From: Serpula lacrymans var. lacrymans S7.9
Lineage: Eukaryota > Basidiomycota > Agaricomycetes > Boletales > Serpulaceae
Length of the DNA: 64,000 nt
NCBI RefSeq assembly: GCF_000218685.1
Contig: NW_006763290.1
Span: forward strand, 1,988,871-2,052,870
Direction of reading: 5' to 3'
Each line of letters begins with the position of its first letter. Position 1 is the first letter of the stretch. The notes under the pieces are model-generated. The model did not search any database. It saw only the letters and a program-made list of their open reading frames with translations, and had not been told where the DNA came from. The translations under genes were made by a program, and so were the position numbers. This document shows, piece by piece, positions 33,761 to 45,400 of this stretch.

Positions 33761-34197
33761 TTGTACTCTATTGATGGAGTGTCTCATGAGGTCTTTTGGG
33801 GACCAGGACTGTTGACACCAATGGAAATCCCAGCTGTCCTTTGTGAGTCCAGCACAGGAAAGCTGCTCACTGTGTGGCTTGAAAGACTAATTGAGGGGAT
33901 TGAATTTCACAATGGCAAGTTGTTTTTGACAGTGAAACTGAGGGGACACTCCATTGCTGAAGGAGTGCATACATGACTTAGAAGGCTCTCCCATCCAAAT
34001 TATGTAGATTCCAGTGGTGTAGTTGTTGCAAGAGGTGGCATGCCGACCCAAGGAGTTGAAATGGATTCAAGCTACCAAAGCATAATTTACCAGGAACAAG
34101 TGGTTGATTTTGGAAGTTTGGAAGTGGGAAATATCATGGAAGTAATAAGATTCATTCAGCGAAGGCATATGCGAGGGGATGTCTCACATCCGGAGTA
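33761..34197 (+). pseudogene. Unrecognised coding remnant
   Basis: The frame from 33761 (SHEVFWGPGLLTPMEIPAVL, LLTVWLERLIEGIEFHNGK) continues past one stop at 33974 in the same frame with readable protein (RLSHPNYVDSSGVVVARGG) to 34197. No domain recognised. Confidence 0.35.
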
Positions 34198-34330
34198 GAC
34201 ATGGCCAACAGGGTGGCTTGCATGGCAAGCTTATTTTAATATTCAGAGTTTTTACATTTTAGAGAAGACTGCTGTGTCAAAGTAGGGCAAAAGAACCTTT
34301 TGGCTTTACAACCAGTCTGGATTGTATTCT

Positions 34331-35408
34331 TTACAATTGAACATTCCAAGTGGACCACATAGTAGCTTGTCTGGAATGACTGGTGTTTGACTTTGCGGCC
34401 ACATTCTGCAAGGCAGACACTTTGGGTTTGTAGTGCTTGATGTGAACTTCTGTCAACACAATATTGCCTTCTTTCAGACAACAAGCAGGGTAAATATCCA
34501 TCTCAGATTTGTCCTTGAAAGCAACACATACATTGTATACATTGGTGAAAGGATAAAGCTTGATGGATATTGGTGATTTGATCAAAAACAAAGAAATATG
34601 TTGTTACTTCTCTCTTAGGGTCATTGAAGTTGGTTTGAAAGTGAATGGCTTGTAAATCTCTCCAAGAAAATTGAAGTTGTGATTGGGGAGGAGGTTGGAA
34701 TTGAAAATAAAGGGAAGGGATGCAAGAACCAACCAAGGGGTGGATTGTGCAAAGCACTTATCTGCGCGTGAGCATTAGCACATGTATCTTGCCCAAACAG
34801 AACCAACAAGATTCTGGCTTGCAGAAGAGGAGGACCAAGAGGGCCTGTGGCATATAAGTTAATATTGGACATTGTTCCTGCGACCCAAACTGTGAATGGA
34901 TTATTGGTGCTTTTTTGCAAAGGTAATAAGTCCAATCTTTGTTACATCTTTTGGGACCCCAGGTGTCAATGTTTGGCAAAGTGTCAATGTTGTAAGTACA
35001 GATTTCTTTGTTGGCATAATTGAGGAAAAATTGAATGTGGCTGTAAGAAATTTTTAAAAAGCAGTTTGCGTTGGAAAGTGAAAAATAGAGTATACTGAAT
35101 GAGAGTGACCTCAAGAGTTGTGCCCACGTCCAGATCAATAGCAACATTCACTGTCAATTCCTCTGTTGCATTGCGTGGTTTGGCATCCTCAGTGCTGAGA
35201 AAATATCAGTAAGAACTCTCCAAGTAGAGGGTGAGACATACATTAAATGGGTGTCAACCTTTTTAGAGGGAATGTTTTTACTCTCAACAAGCTCCTTATC
35301 ACCCACAGATGCAACAGTAGGTGTAAGTTCCTTAGTTTTAGTCTCTAGGCTGAAGAAGGAATAAGTTGTTGTGTTCAAAGAGTGTTGTGAAGTGCTTACA
35401 ACAAGCAA
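34331..35408 (-). pseudogene. Unrecognised multi-exon gene remnant
   Basis: Coding-like pieces in shifting frames: about 35085-35200 (ELTVNVAIDLDVGTTLEVTL), 34750-34935 (STNNPFTVWVAGTMSNINLY, ILLVLFGQDTCANAHAQISA), 34600-34757 (LVGSCIPSLYFQFQPPPQSQ) and 34331-34591 (ISIKLYPFTNVYNVCVAFKD). Frame changes at about 34757 and 34591 could be introns or indels. No domain recognised. Confidence 0.35.
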
Positions 35409-37326
35409 GTATTGGTTTCTGGTGCAACATCGTCCTTGTTGGAGTGATCACACACTTTAGAATGTAAGACGTCTAAATTGGAAACATGTTTAGAAAGTTC
35501 TGACACTTCTGACAAGGTGTTGCTGCTAAAAGGTATAATTAGAGATCATGGTGGGTAAAAATGCCTTACCTTCTTTCCTTAGGATCTTTTGTCAGTCTCG
35601 CCTTCTTTACATTAATTTTTGGAGGAGGAGTAGCGGTACATTTAGAGGCAGGCATGGTACTTTGAAAAATGGGAAGATATTGGTTGAGGAAGAAGAAGAA
35701 GAGTTAATTCCAGGTCAATTATGGCAGCCAAACTAAAAGAGTGGAAGGATTGCCGTGTTGCCATCTTATCATGAAAAAAAAACAGAGGGAAGTCCGAAAG
35801 AGTGATTAGAAAAGGCCCATGACAGGGATATCATGGAGCATCAGTATTGAAATAAGTAAATTAGAAAGCACAGCAGGCAGGATGGACTTATCAGTGACAC
35901 AAGTAAGAAAAGACCCTTGTATTGCTCAAATAATTGTTCTATTTGTTAACAGTGATTGGTGAAGAAATTGAAAACATTGTAGAAAGTTTACAAATTTCAT
36001 ATAAAAATGTTGTGTTGTATAGTAAGATGAAACATCAGTCATGGACAACAGACTCAGTCCCTTCTCTGCATGCTTTTGCAGTCAAGGGAGGAGCCGGATT
36101 AGCAAAAATGAGACCCATCTTTGCAATGGCAGGTGAAGGTTGAGTGGGTGATTCAGGGATGACTGTGCAGTTTGTAGGGGTTATAACACCAATCTGGAGC
36201 AGGATTGAGTTTTCCACAAAAAAATTGTATGGGGACAATGACTCACTTCACAAGCTTCAGTGGCAGACATTAGCTGCCAGATATGTTTAATGTTGAGATG
36301 CGCACAGACCTTCCTTTCACCTGTGCAAAAAGTCTTGACACTAATGTTGACAACATTGCCATGAGAGAACACTGTTTGGGAACATGGTTGAACATCTCTA
36401 TTTTGCCATGTTCTTCCCATCTGAAGTTTCTAAGTTATGCACTAAGCGCTATTGACAGCACAAGCCCAATTGAAAGGGTTGTCAGAAGGATGTAAAACAC
36501 TTTGGACATGTACATTTAATGGTAACACCTAAAAAAAGAACATCATATTTTGCTATGAATAAGGAAGGGGTTAATGGATGCCTATGTCAAAACACAACTT
36601 TGCATGACAAGCTCCCCCTCCAGGTCAATATGATGCGTATGAATCGCCGTACATTACTAATTGTTTGTAGGGTATGTTCCCATAAGCCACTGTGGCCTCC
36701 AGACGTGAGACATAAAGTTTGTACAGCACCTGCAGCATGGGTACATGCACTATGAGACGGAAACACTGAAATTAAGTACGGAAATGATATCATGCTGAAG
36801 ACTTACCTGTTCCACATTCCTAGAGAAGACAGTTGATGTCTGCCTAAGAATCCTTGCAGAGGAACTGTGACAGGATATAATGTCGTAGGATCAACGTAAT
36901 GGCCTTGTACAAAATAATGTGACTGTGGGCTTGGTCTGATGAACAAGGGTTTCATTGGACACAGGCCCATTCACTGATGTCCTTGAGTGTGGCTGGTACA
37001 GTTTACCAGGAGCTTAAGGAAAGATTGATGGTGTGAGTAATGTCTTTAGCAATATTGTGAGGTCATTGTTGTATATGAAAAATCCAGTGTCATTTGTAGG
37101 AAAGACGAGCAGTGCGTAGGCCAAAGAAAAGTATATTACCTTGTAAATAGGACATGGTGAAAAGATGCATTTTTTGGGATGATGAAAAGACCAAGAAAGA
37201 TTTTAAGTGGAGTGTGGCAAAACATTGAGAGGGGGGACAAAAGAAAATGGCAGCTGGTAAGGTGTTGCAAAGGTACAAGTGAATTTGCAATAATATAGGC
37301 TGATTCTTAAAAGCGGCAAAAAACAC
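35409..37326. other. No convincing gene
   Basis: Short frames on both strands, none with a recognised domain. An (AAG)n-like purine run lies at about 35680-35702. Confidence 0.4.
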
Positions 37327-38341
37327 ATGATAGAACATAAAGGAGACAAAACCATCATCTGGAAAATTGAAACATCTCCTGCAATGCCTTTGTTTGTTGA
37401 CAAATACCCCTTTGGTTTTTTTATGTCTCAGTACTCTGTCAAAATTGTGGGTTTGGTGTTCAATAGAATGTCAGTCCCCAAGTTCATTTTCTTTGGAACA
37501 ACCAGTCACAAGAACTACATGGCCGTCCAATATTATCTGATCCACCAACTCCATGACACTGTCCGTCTGTTCATCATTCATATACCTGAATTCCTTTGCA
37601 TGTTGCGCCAATTCCGTAATGTGGTTTCAGGATCTGTTGTGTTGCATTATTTTGAACCAGGTGGGTGGAAGTGGGGAGATATGGATATATATGTGCCACT
37701 GAAGTGCAAAAAATAAGGTATTGAGGCATCTAGACTAGAAAGAGGGATATGTGGTTATGGTAGAGAAAAAAATGTATGCTGAAGAAAAGAGAAAGGAAAT
37801 GGGGATTGCTGAGGTGTTTATTGTCTGCAATGGAGACAGGTGCATCAATGTTGTGGTTGCCAGTAGATCGGCCAGCGTTGCACCCATCTTTCACTTCCAT
37901 CTGATAGTGGTGATGAACTATATATCAGGTGATGGCTTCTTTTCTGCATATCCAACTAGCACCAGCCAGCACCAAGCCATTGTGAATGTGAATTATATGG
38001 ACAAATACTTTTCTGATCCTTTGGAAAATCCAAGCTTAGCAAAGTATGTCTCTTGTGGATTCAATATCCAGCAAAACACATTGGGATGGGACAGTGAATA
38101 CAAAACACACTGGTGTCAGGTTGATTATGTCTGCCCACATACTATTTGCCACACATTTGACCATGGTTGTTTGTTTGCCAAATTCCAACAGGACGTATCA
38201 CTAACACAGGAGGTAGTAAGGAGGTGCTATGATCAGAGCTTGGCTGTTATTTGGTATACAGGAGGCACAAAGTGCAAAGAAGGATATGAGGTCTTAAAAC
38301 CTTTTGTTACCATGAAAGGAGCAGTGTCCATGTCTCAGTAG
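37327..38341 (+). CDS. Nucleotidyltransferase-like protein of mushroom type, two segments
   Basis: Segment one (37327-37716) ends with a pattern that fits a nucleotidyltransferase fold: VVSGSVVLHYF (helix with the GS motif), then GGWKWGDMDIYVPL with the G-D-x-D acidic pair that would bind metal. Segment two (37751-38341) carries GIAEVFIVCNGDRCINVVVA, IFHFHLIVVMNYISGDGFFS and, in a Cys-rich end, QVDYVCPHTICHTFDHGC. Proteins of this layout are frequent in agaricomycete genomes, by memory. A stop and about 34 bases separate the segments; a short intron or a nonsense change is possible. Substrate unknown. It is convergent with the Helitron-type helicase, so it may be cargo. Confidence 0.5.
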
Positions 38342-38425
38342 ATTGTGAAAGAGTAGTGGCTTCAAATTATAAGATGTAGAGTGATCACAGTTTGATAAGA
38401 TGTCAAGTGATCAATACTGTGTGGG

Positions 38426-39948
38426 TTAATGACAACATTCAAAGCCTATTAGAGTTTTTGCATCAAGATCAGATAACTGCTGAAATTCGGACCAGAAGTT
38501 GTGAGCAAGTTGTCCAGTCACCTTAGACTTGGGAAATACCCACAGAATCATTATTCCGGCCAATTCCTTTGCACAGGGCAACATAATATAGGTGCTTTGA
38601 AGGCTGAAACATCCTAAAAGGTCCACAATAACCTCACGCAAGGTTCTGCCTTGTAATCTGTAAAAGCATATGCGGGTAAAAGAGGTAACTGTTCTTGTAC
38701 TATTGGAAACTTGATCCCAATGTCATTTACATAGGTGAACCTTGTCTTTGTTGGCAATATGGGTACCGTTTCAAATGGTAGCAAATCTTCGACCTCTTTC
38801 ATCCTCTGAGTATTTTATGTTGCTCGCCATCCTTTCTGCGCCATTAACCAATTTACATTGTGTTGCAACATTTTCAGTTATTATCACAGGCATACCAACA
38901 ACCATGGGACATATACCCAAGCTTTTTTTTGATACATCAAAAGGTATAGTCTTTCAAGCTATTATGTTGAGCAGTAGAAGCAGTGTAAGTTTTACATTTT
39001 GCATAATTGATTACATCTTTGACAATCTTTTTGGCAACAAGAACGGGCGCATGCCTAAATTGTTTAACTTCCTCGGGTTTGTGAGCCGCAAGTTAAGGCA
39101 TGATCCTTTGTTCAAGTACTGCAAAGTCTGATATGGAGTAGTTTACACTATTTTCAGTTTGTTCAATTGTCATAGGTTGCAAATCCTCCCAAGTACGTCC
39201 TTTCCAAATCCTCTGTAACAGGTTCACAAATGCAGGGTCTGATTTTGCCTGTAAATTTTTCTTAAGTTCAACAATGTCCATCACTTGTCTCCATAAGGAA
39301 GCACCATGAAGAGTATTTTGACCAAGTTCATGCTGTGTTGTGTTCGGTGACAGGTTATGCAGCATCCTGTGGCTGAATAAAGCACTATCTTTCACAGGCT
39401 TCAACTGACCAGGGTCCCCCATGAGGGTCACATTGATCCTGCCAGGGGGTTTATCACAATTGGGACTGTCATGACTTTTTACTAACAACATGCAGTGAGA
39501 GATATTGCTCAGAAGTCGGGCAGATACCATCAAAATTTCATCTATTACAAGGTAATTCACATTTCTCCAAATATTTTCCAGCTCACTTTGGTTCAGTTTG
39601 TTTTTTTGACTAAGATAAAATTGTCAAAGCATGAATGGTGTATCTACCAATTAACACAGCAGCACAGCCTGTAGGCACACTTAATAAGATTTCATTTGAC
39701 AATTTGCAACGGTTGAATAGTTCAACAATGGACTTAATAATGTGACTCTTGCCAATTACCCTTATCCCTGCAATGTAGAGCAACAATTGATCAGGTTTCC
39801 TATGTAAAATATGTTCACCAACTATGTGGAATGCACATTCCTGATCTTTGTTGCCATTCAAGCCCATATTAGTTACAACAGAATTAAGTAAATTATCTGG
39901 ATATTGTATAACATCACTTTCAGGCATAGTTGAAATGGGGAGAATCAT
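38426..39948 (-). pseudogene. PIF1/RRM3-type helicase of a Helitron, decayed
   Basis: Walker A reads GIRVIGKSHI (39610-39948). Walker B is VIDEILMVS and motif III GDPGQLKPV (39093-39560). Motif V-like LLPAYAFTDYKA lies at 38614-38802 and the C-terminus VTGQLAHNFWSEFQQLSDLD at 38426-38641. These are the helicase motifs of Helitron Rep-Hel proteins. Frame changes are needed near 39600, 39090, 38810 and 38640. The Rep nuclease part is not visible. The upstream side is cut by Gypsy-2 at about 39960-40020. Confidence 0.8.
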
Positions 39949-41860
39949 TGTCAGCCAATTCCACCACTAGCGTGGAAGGATTAAGCTGTTGTCATTTGTG
40001 TCAATGCTGTAAGGTGGGTTCTACCAAATATACATCTAGATGTACAATGGGAATATAATCTTGTACACATCAAAGATCATGGTGAACATAAAGCTGCCTT
40101 TAGGAATAATTATGGTTTGTTCAAACCACTTGTCATGTTCTTCAGACTCACCAATACACACACCACATTCCAAACAATGATAGATTACCTACTTTGAGAA
40201 TTAATCACAGATAGAAAGGTCATTATATACCTGGACAATATCACAATATTCACAGAGACTCTTGAAGAATATCATCAAATTGCTACCAAAGTTTTACACA
40301 TACACAGTCTACAACAGGCCCAGTTGTACCTTGAACCAGAGAAATGTGAATTTGAGAAGAAAGAGGTTAAGTACCTAGGCATGATTATCTCAAAAGATAT
40401 GCATGGATCCATTAAAGGTAGCAGCAGTAGCAGAATGGCCTACATTGAAGAATAAGAGAGAACTCCAGTTATTTTTAGGATTTTCCTATGTCTACCGAAG
40501 ATTCATCATCTATGGGAAGATTGCAAAACCACTCACCATGCTCACCAGAAAAGTTAATTGGAGTTGGAAGGATGAACAAGTAACGTCTTTTGAAACTTTG
40601 AAAAAAGTACTCACCACCACCCCTACCTTCACTATTCCAAACAATGATGATCCATTTAAACTAAAAGTAGATGCCTCTGACTCCACTGTAGGAGCCATCC
40701 TATCCCAAAAACAGAATGATACATTCAGACCCATTACATTCCTCTCAAAAGCCCTCACTCCCGCTAAATAAAACTATAAAATCTATGGCAAAAAAATGCT
40801 CACTGTCATGACTGCACTAGGTGAATGGCAACATCACCATGTAGAATCCAAACACCCATTCACCATTCTCTCAGACCACCAGAGCCTCCTCTATTTCCGC
40901 CAACTCCAGAAATATAATTGTTGTCAAGCAGATTACAACTTTAAAATGGACCGCGTCAAAGAAGAGCAGAACACCAAAGCGGACCTGTTAAGCAGACAGG
41001 CAGATAACCCTAAAGGCACCAATGACAACAGAAATTAGATGCTTCTCCCAGACATATATTTCAAAGTATTCACTGCCAACAAAGGATATATACTAGATAT
41101 ATGAAAGAGCTTCAAAAGTCAAGACAAAGTAGTGAAGAAAAACTTGAAAGAAAAGGCAGATACTTGGAAAGTAGTATTGTCTGGATCAAAAGCAAGTTGG
41201 AGACAATCAAACCAGTCACACATTCTGAAGGATCATCACAACAAAGTCCTTGCTAGACGTCCAGGAGAAAGGAGGATGTTTGACTTGATAAATTGCAAAC
41301 TCTGGTGGTTGAGTCTCCATACAGATATCTGAACCCGATACCTGATTGGCCTTGGCAAATTATGTAGACCGATTTAGCAAAATGGCACATTTTGTCCCCA
41401 CATTTTGTCACTCTTGACTCTACTGGTTACACTCCTCAGCTCAGGGATAATGTGATCCGAGTCAATGGGATTCCCAAAAAAATCATTTTGGACAAAGGCC
41501 CCCAGTTTATATCACAATTTACCAAAGACTTTTATGAGTTAATGGGGATAGAACCAGGCCTCTCTATGGGGTATCACCCCCAGACAGATGGACAGTCAGG
41601 ATGGATCAATCAAGACCTCGTACATTATTTTTGAGTCTTCATAAATCACCGACAAGATGACTGGGTAGACTGGCTTTCTATTGTTGAATTACTATACAAC
41701 AATCATCTCCACACCACGACAAATCCAAATCAGACACCCTTCTTTTTGAACTATGGACTACATCCACAAACACACACCACTATTTCCTCATCCCCAAGAT
41801 CTGTGTCAGCTGCTGAGTTTGGCAAACAGATGAAACCAACTTCATTATTAGATTTAGCCA

Positions 41861-42024
41861 TGTGACCTCACATAGCCACCTGACCACAGGATGTGTATAA
41901 AAGCAAAGTGGACCAGCTGGGGATTAAACCCAGGACCTCTGCCTACATATATATGGCAATGTTCTAACCAACTGAGCTACCAGCCCTTGTACTAATATCA
42001 ACTCATGTTGTATGTTGTCTAACA
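41861..42024 (-). mobile_element. TG..CA insert with tRNA-like sequence in Gypsy-2
   Basis: It interrupts the integrase region. On the minus strand it runs from TGTTAGACAACATAC to GAGGTCACA and contains a tRNA-like sequence at 41909-41986. No target duplication was found, so borders are approximate. It may be a solo LTR or a tRNA-derived SINE. Confidence 0.5.
41909..41986 (-). tRNA. tRNA-like sequence, atypical anticodon loop
   Basis: Acceptor GGGCTGG pairs with CTGGTCC (with wobble), box A is TAGCTCAGTTGG, and the T arm CTGGG-TTTAATC-CCCAG pairs fully. The loop between anticodon stems TTGCC and GGCAG has 11 bases (ATATATATGTA), too long for a normal tRNA unless a tiny intron is present. Probably a pseudo-tRNA. 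Confidence 0.45.
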
Positions 42025-42699
42025 AAGCTAACAGGCTTTGACCTTGACTATTCCAACATTCATGACCTTACTAAGTCCTCCCTACTGCTTGCAAACAACA
42101 ATCTCAAATGCTATTATGATCCAAAAAAGTCCCCAAAACAAGAGTATCAAAAGAGAAACAAAGTCTGATGGATTGACTAATGAAAAGTCAGACAATGAAT
42201 GTTTTGGTCCCTTCAAATTTGTCCAGAAGGTAGGACCTTCAGCCTACCAACTTGACATTCCAAAAAGTTGGAAGTCCATTCATCCTGTATTCAATGAAGT
42301 CATTCTATTGCTATATCACATTTCTGAATTCCCTAATTGATCTGTATCCTCAAGGCCACCACTAGAAAGTATAGAATGAGTCAATGAATATGAAGTTGAG
42401 AATATCATTGCTTCCAGACCAACCAAATTACGAGGTTCTAAATTTAACTACCTTGTCCATTGGCATGTTTATCCAGTATTAGAACAAACATGGGAATCAG
42501 ATACAAATCTGACACATGTTTTTGATTTACTCACAAAGTTTTAACTTACACCCTGTCGTCCCTTGTATTATCACTACTGTGCTTGCATTCCGCCCTTATA
42601 AGAATTATATGACCACTTCTAAACCACCAATACTTTTCAACTGGATTTTTAATAAGTTTCAGAGTGACGCTTCCAGACTCATGAGGACATGAGTCTTAT

Positions 42700-42713
42700 A
42701 AAAGGGGGGCTAA
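42700..42713 (+). other. Gypsy-2 polypurine tract and LTR start
   Basis: AAAAGGGGGGC followed by TAATATGAGG. An LTR should begin at about 42715. Its right end was not located. Confidence 0.6.
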
Positions 42714-42714
42714 T

Positions 42715-43490
42715 ATGAGGAATTGATTTTTCTAATTGCATTCCCATCATGTCTTGGTTCTCTCAATCACTTCAACTCACTCCCCTAGCCATTGGACTAG
42801 AAGTCACTGCCAGGATCCTTTTACTTATGTACTTTTTTCTTTTATTATCCTTTCACACTCACATTCTATCATACTTACAGCATAGAGGGCTTTTTTCTCA
42901 TTCATGAGAAGATATCCCAATGACATAGCTCTGATTAAGAGCTATGTGTGGGAATACTTCAGATCTTTCCCACACAATTAGTAATTATGATAGATTGTAC
43001 CACTTCTTTCTCTTTTCTTATTGGTTAGTTGTCTGGTCAGGTCACTTTCTTATTCTTTTCCCTTTTCTGGTCTGGCCTTCAATATTCACTATATACTGTA
43101 AGGAGTAGATACCCAATGGATTATCTCCTTAGTTCAATATTAGTTTGGACTCATGCTTATACTGATACTCTTCAGAAACTCCACTCAGCTCCACCATCTT
43201 GTATCAAGGACTTGGCTTGGCCTGATACTAGTTATTGTTATATAGCTTTGTATTTGTTGCCTAACAAAATGCTGAAATTGATCTTCACACCTCTCAGCTC
43301 ATTTGATAGGCTGCATCACAGAAGAAATTATTTATTACACCAATTTGTCATATTTCTCTCCATGAAAAAGCAGTGTATGGCTATCCCTGTGCAATGAGAA
43401 TAACTATTGAGGTTTTTTTTCTTTCAACAACTGTAACTCAATTACATGACTTGTGGCAATCTCTCAGGTTTGCTGATAGTGCCACTCCAA
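42715..43490. other. Likely Gypsy-2 3' LTR and flank
   Basis: No gene recognised. The first few hundred bases are probably LTR by position after the polypurine tract, but no second copy is in the window to prove it. Confidence 0.4.
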
Positions 43491-43491
43491 T

Positions 43492-43629
43492 CACTGTGGG
43501 GATCGGCTTATATGAGCTCAGCTTATATGCTGAAGATATTGGATATCTGTGTCCTGATTGGCTGAAAAAAGCTAAAATTGAATATTTTCAGCATATAAGC
43601 TGGGCTTATATAAGTTGATCCCCACAGTG
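43492..43629. mobile_element. Small MITE with 50-bp inverted repeats
   Basis: 138 bp. The left arm CACTGTGGGGATCGGCTTAT is mirrored by ATAAGTTGATCCCCACAGTG, and pairing extends through GCTTATATGCTGAA. Flanked by AAT (43489-43491, 43630-43632). The 3-bp duplication and size suggest a PIF/Harbinger-type MITE, although that group usually targets TAA/TTA. Confidence 0.8.
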
Positions 43630-43632
43630 AAT

Positions 43633-44349
43633 GTGGGGAGACTAGGATTGGTTTCAGGCAAATCACCTGGCTGTGCAACATGTAATGCTGGGTCAGGAGG
43701 CTGATTCATCATGAGGAGGGGAGGGATACTACTAACACCAGAGAGAGCACTAGATGTGTCAGAGCTTGAAGAAACATTGGAAGAGCCAGAAAAAATGGTA
43801 GCAGGGCCAGAAACTGTTCCAACCAAAGTTTTTATACTCTGGTGCACAGTGAGGACAAGCAGAGAAGAGTGAGTGAAGGAGTGGATACTTCCTTAAGGTA
43901 GGACCAAGTTTGTTGTGGGTAAACAATAGGAGGACTCGCTGAGGAGTCTCCTTGATCTATTGGGGTATGTATACTGGTACAAGGTTTTTGTACATGGTGC
44001 AACCCTTGTGACCAGCTCCACCACATGAGAGAGTTGTAATTGAAAATAAGAAAAAGCTGTGCAGCACGAGAAAGTAAAGATACAAGTCAATTTTTTAAAA
44101 ATAAAAGGAAAGTGCCATTTGGCACAAGTGTCCAAAAGACAAAGAAGGTTGAAGAGAGTGAAAGTTAAAAGTCCAAAAATTGTGTATTGTAACAGAAACA
44201 TAACTGGAAGAGTTGGAAAGAGCATTGGAGGATCCTGTCAGAACCATGGCCTCTTCGGAGTAGCAGAGCTGTGGAGTGTGGTGTAGGAGTAACAAAGTAC
44301 GGAGGGCAAGATGGGGAATTGGCTTAGCTCGTGCGCTAGGCCCTTCCAC
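43633..44349 (-). pseudogene. Ser/Pro-rich coding remnant split by a solo LTR
   Basis: Minus-strand protein on both sides of the LTR at 43815-44194 is similar in style: FSGSSNVSSSSDTSSALSG on one side, LTGSSNALSNSSSYV on the other. No family recognised. Confidence 0.4.
43815..44194 (+). repeat. Solo LTR-A with target duplication GAAAC
   Basis: 380 bp, TGTTCCAACCAAAG to TTGTAACA, flanked by GAAAC (43810-43814, 44195-44199). Shorter than other copies through an internal deletion around the CAGTTGATAAAGG region. Confidence 0.92.
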
Positions 44350-45400
44350 AGACCTTGGTCCCTAACTCAACGGAAAATGGACAGAGGAGAGTAGAGGATA
44401 AAAGGGGAGTAGAGTAAAGATCCTTCAGAGAAGGATTAGAAAGGACTTAGAAAAGGACTGGTAAAAAGGCAAGGGAATCTATTTGATATTTGAACTGCAG
44501 GAACAGAGTACAGGAGTTACAGCTTATATACTGTTGGGGGAGCAGGAGCTCGTAAGGAGTAAGGAGTAATGTAGGTATGGAGTTCCATGCGGACAATTAT
44601 TTAGCAAGAGGAGAATGTATGTGCAAAGAGTGTATCATAAGGTCTAAACTACAAAGTCCATGAGGAATACTAGAATGTGCAAAGGGAAATGTATGGCGGA
44701 CTAGAAGTCCGGTGCAGGAGTATCGGGGCAGACAACCAGAGTATCATGTGGAACTGGGGCGTAGAGTTATGCTGACCGGCAGACCACAAGGAACGTAATC
44801 TTGGGTATGCTGATGGTTCGGGAGCTTTGGACTTGGAGAGTATCTCCTTTGGAGACACCGGAGTTCTGTCTTCCGGTATGGATATGACAGATCCAGAAAG
44901 AATGGTGGAAGAACTGATAAGAGTAGCAAATCCAGGAGTAGTGGCATAACAGGAGCTAGATAATGACAGATCAGAACGTTCAGCAACACAATACTCTCTA
45001 GTAGGAGAGGGTATTGTGCTAGTTCAATATGCCAGGTCAGGTATAGTCAAGAAATAATTGAGGTGAAGAAGTGGTTAGCCAGGTATGCTGCAATAGATAT
45101 ATATTGTGAATATAATATAGCTACTTGTATTGTCAGAGCCATCCAGAGCCAGACACTAAACTATTCTAATAATCATTTTTTTATCAAGTTAAATTCAACA
45201 GTGGAATACCTAGATATATCAAGCATTTAGAGGGTAAAAATCACTTGATTACATCAAGTGTATATCACCATGAATGACACTCAGTAAAAAGCATGAGTCA
45301 GGAATAGTTGCCTGTAGTCATATATAGTCCGGGATTAGTCCAATCTACAAGAATTGTGTATTTTGAGGACTAAAAAATGTCAGAATCGTCCAACCTAGTC
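44350..45400. other. No recognised gene
   Basis: Mixed sequence with short frames. 44670-44990 has Leu- and Pro-rich minus-strand frames that look like chance. Confidence 0.35.

Larger units (their letters stand above)
40030..42545 (+). pseudogene. Gypsy-2 (chromovirus) reverse transcriptase to chromodomain
   Basis: The reverse transcriptase starts midway (HGEHKAAFRNNYGLFKPLVM) and has YLDN instead of YLDD at the active site (IIYLDNITIF, about 40225). Then FLGFSYVYRRFI, an RNase H with VDASDSTVGAILSQ and LSDHQSLLYF, the integrase core (ILDKGPQFISQFTKDF, YHPQTDGQSGWINQ, with the catalytic E changed), and after a 164-bp insertion a chromodomain (YEVENIIASRPTKLRGSK) ending near 42543. Several stops interrupt it. 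The 5' half of the element is missing. Confidence 0.85.

Noticed and set aside
35409..37326. Protein genes from short ORFs on both strands
   Set aside because: No domain, no splice-supported extension and overlapping frames on both strands; probably chance in AT-rich DNA.
33520..38341. Complete Helitron with Rep domain
   Set aside because: Only helicase motifs were found. No HUH nuclease motif or convincing TC..CTRR ends could be identified by eye.
41856..42029. Target duplication for the tRNA-like insert in Gypsy-2
   Set aside because: AGCCA on the left and AAGCT on the right do not match, and shifting the borders a few bases did not help.
44670..44989. Leu/Pro-rich minus-strand protein
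   Set aside because: Two overlapping frames of similar length, with composition explained by local base bias; no conserved pattern.
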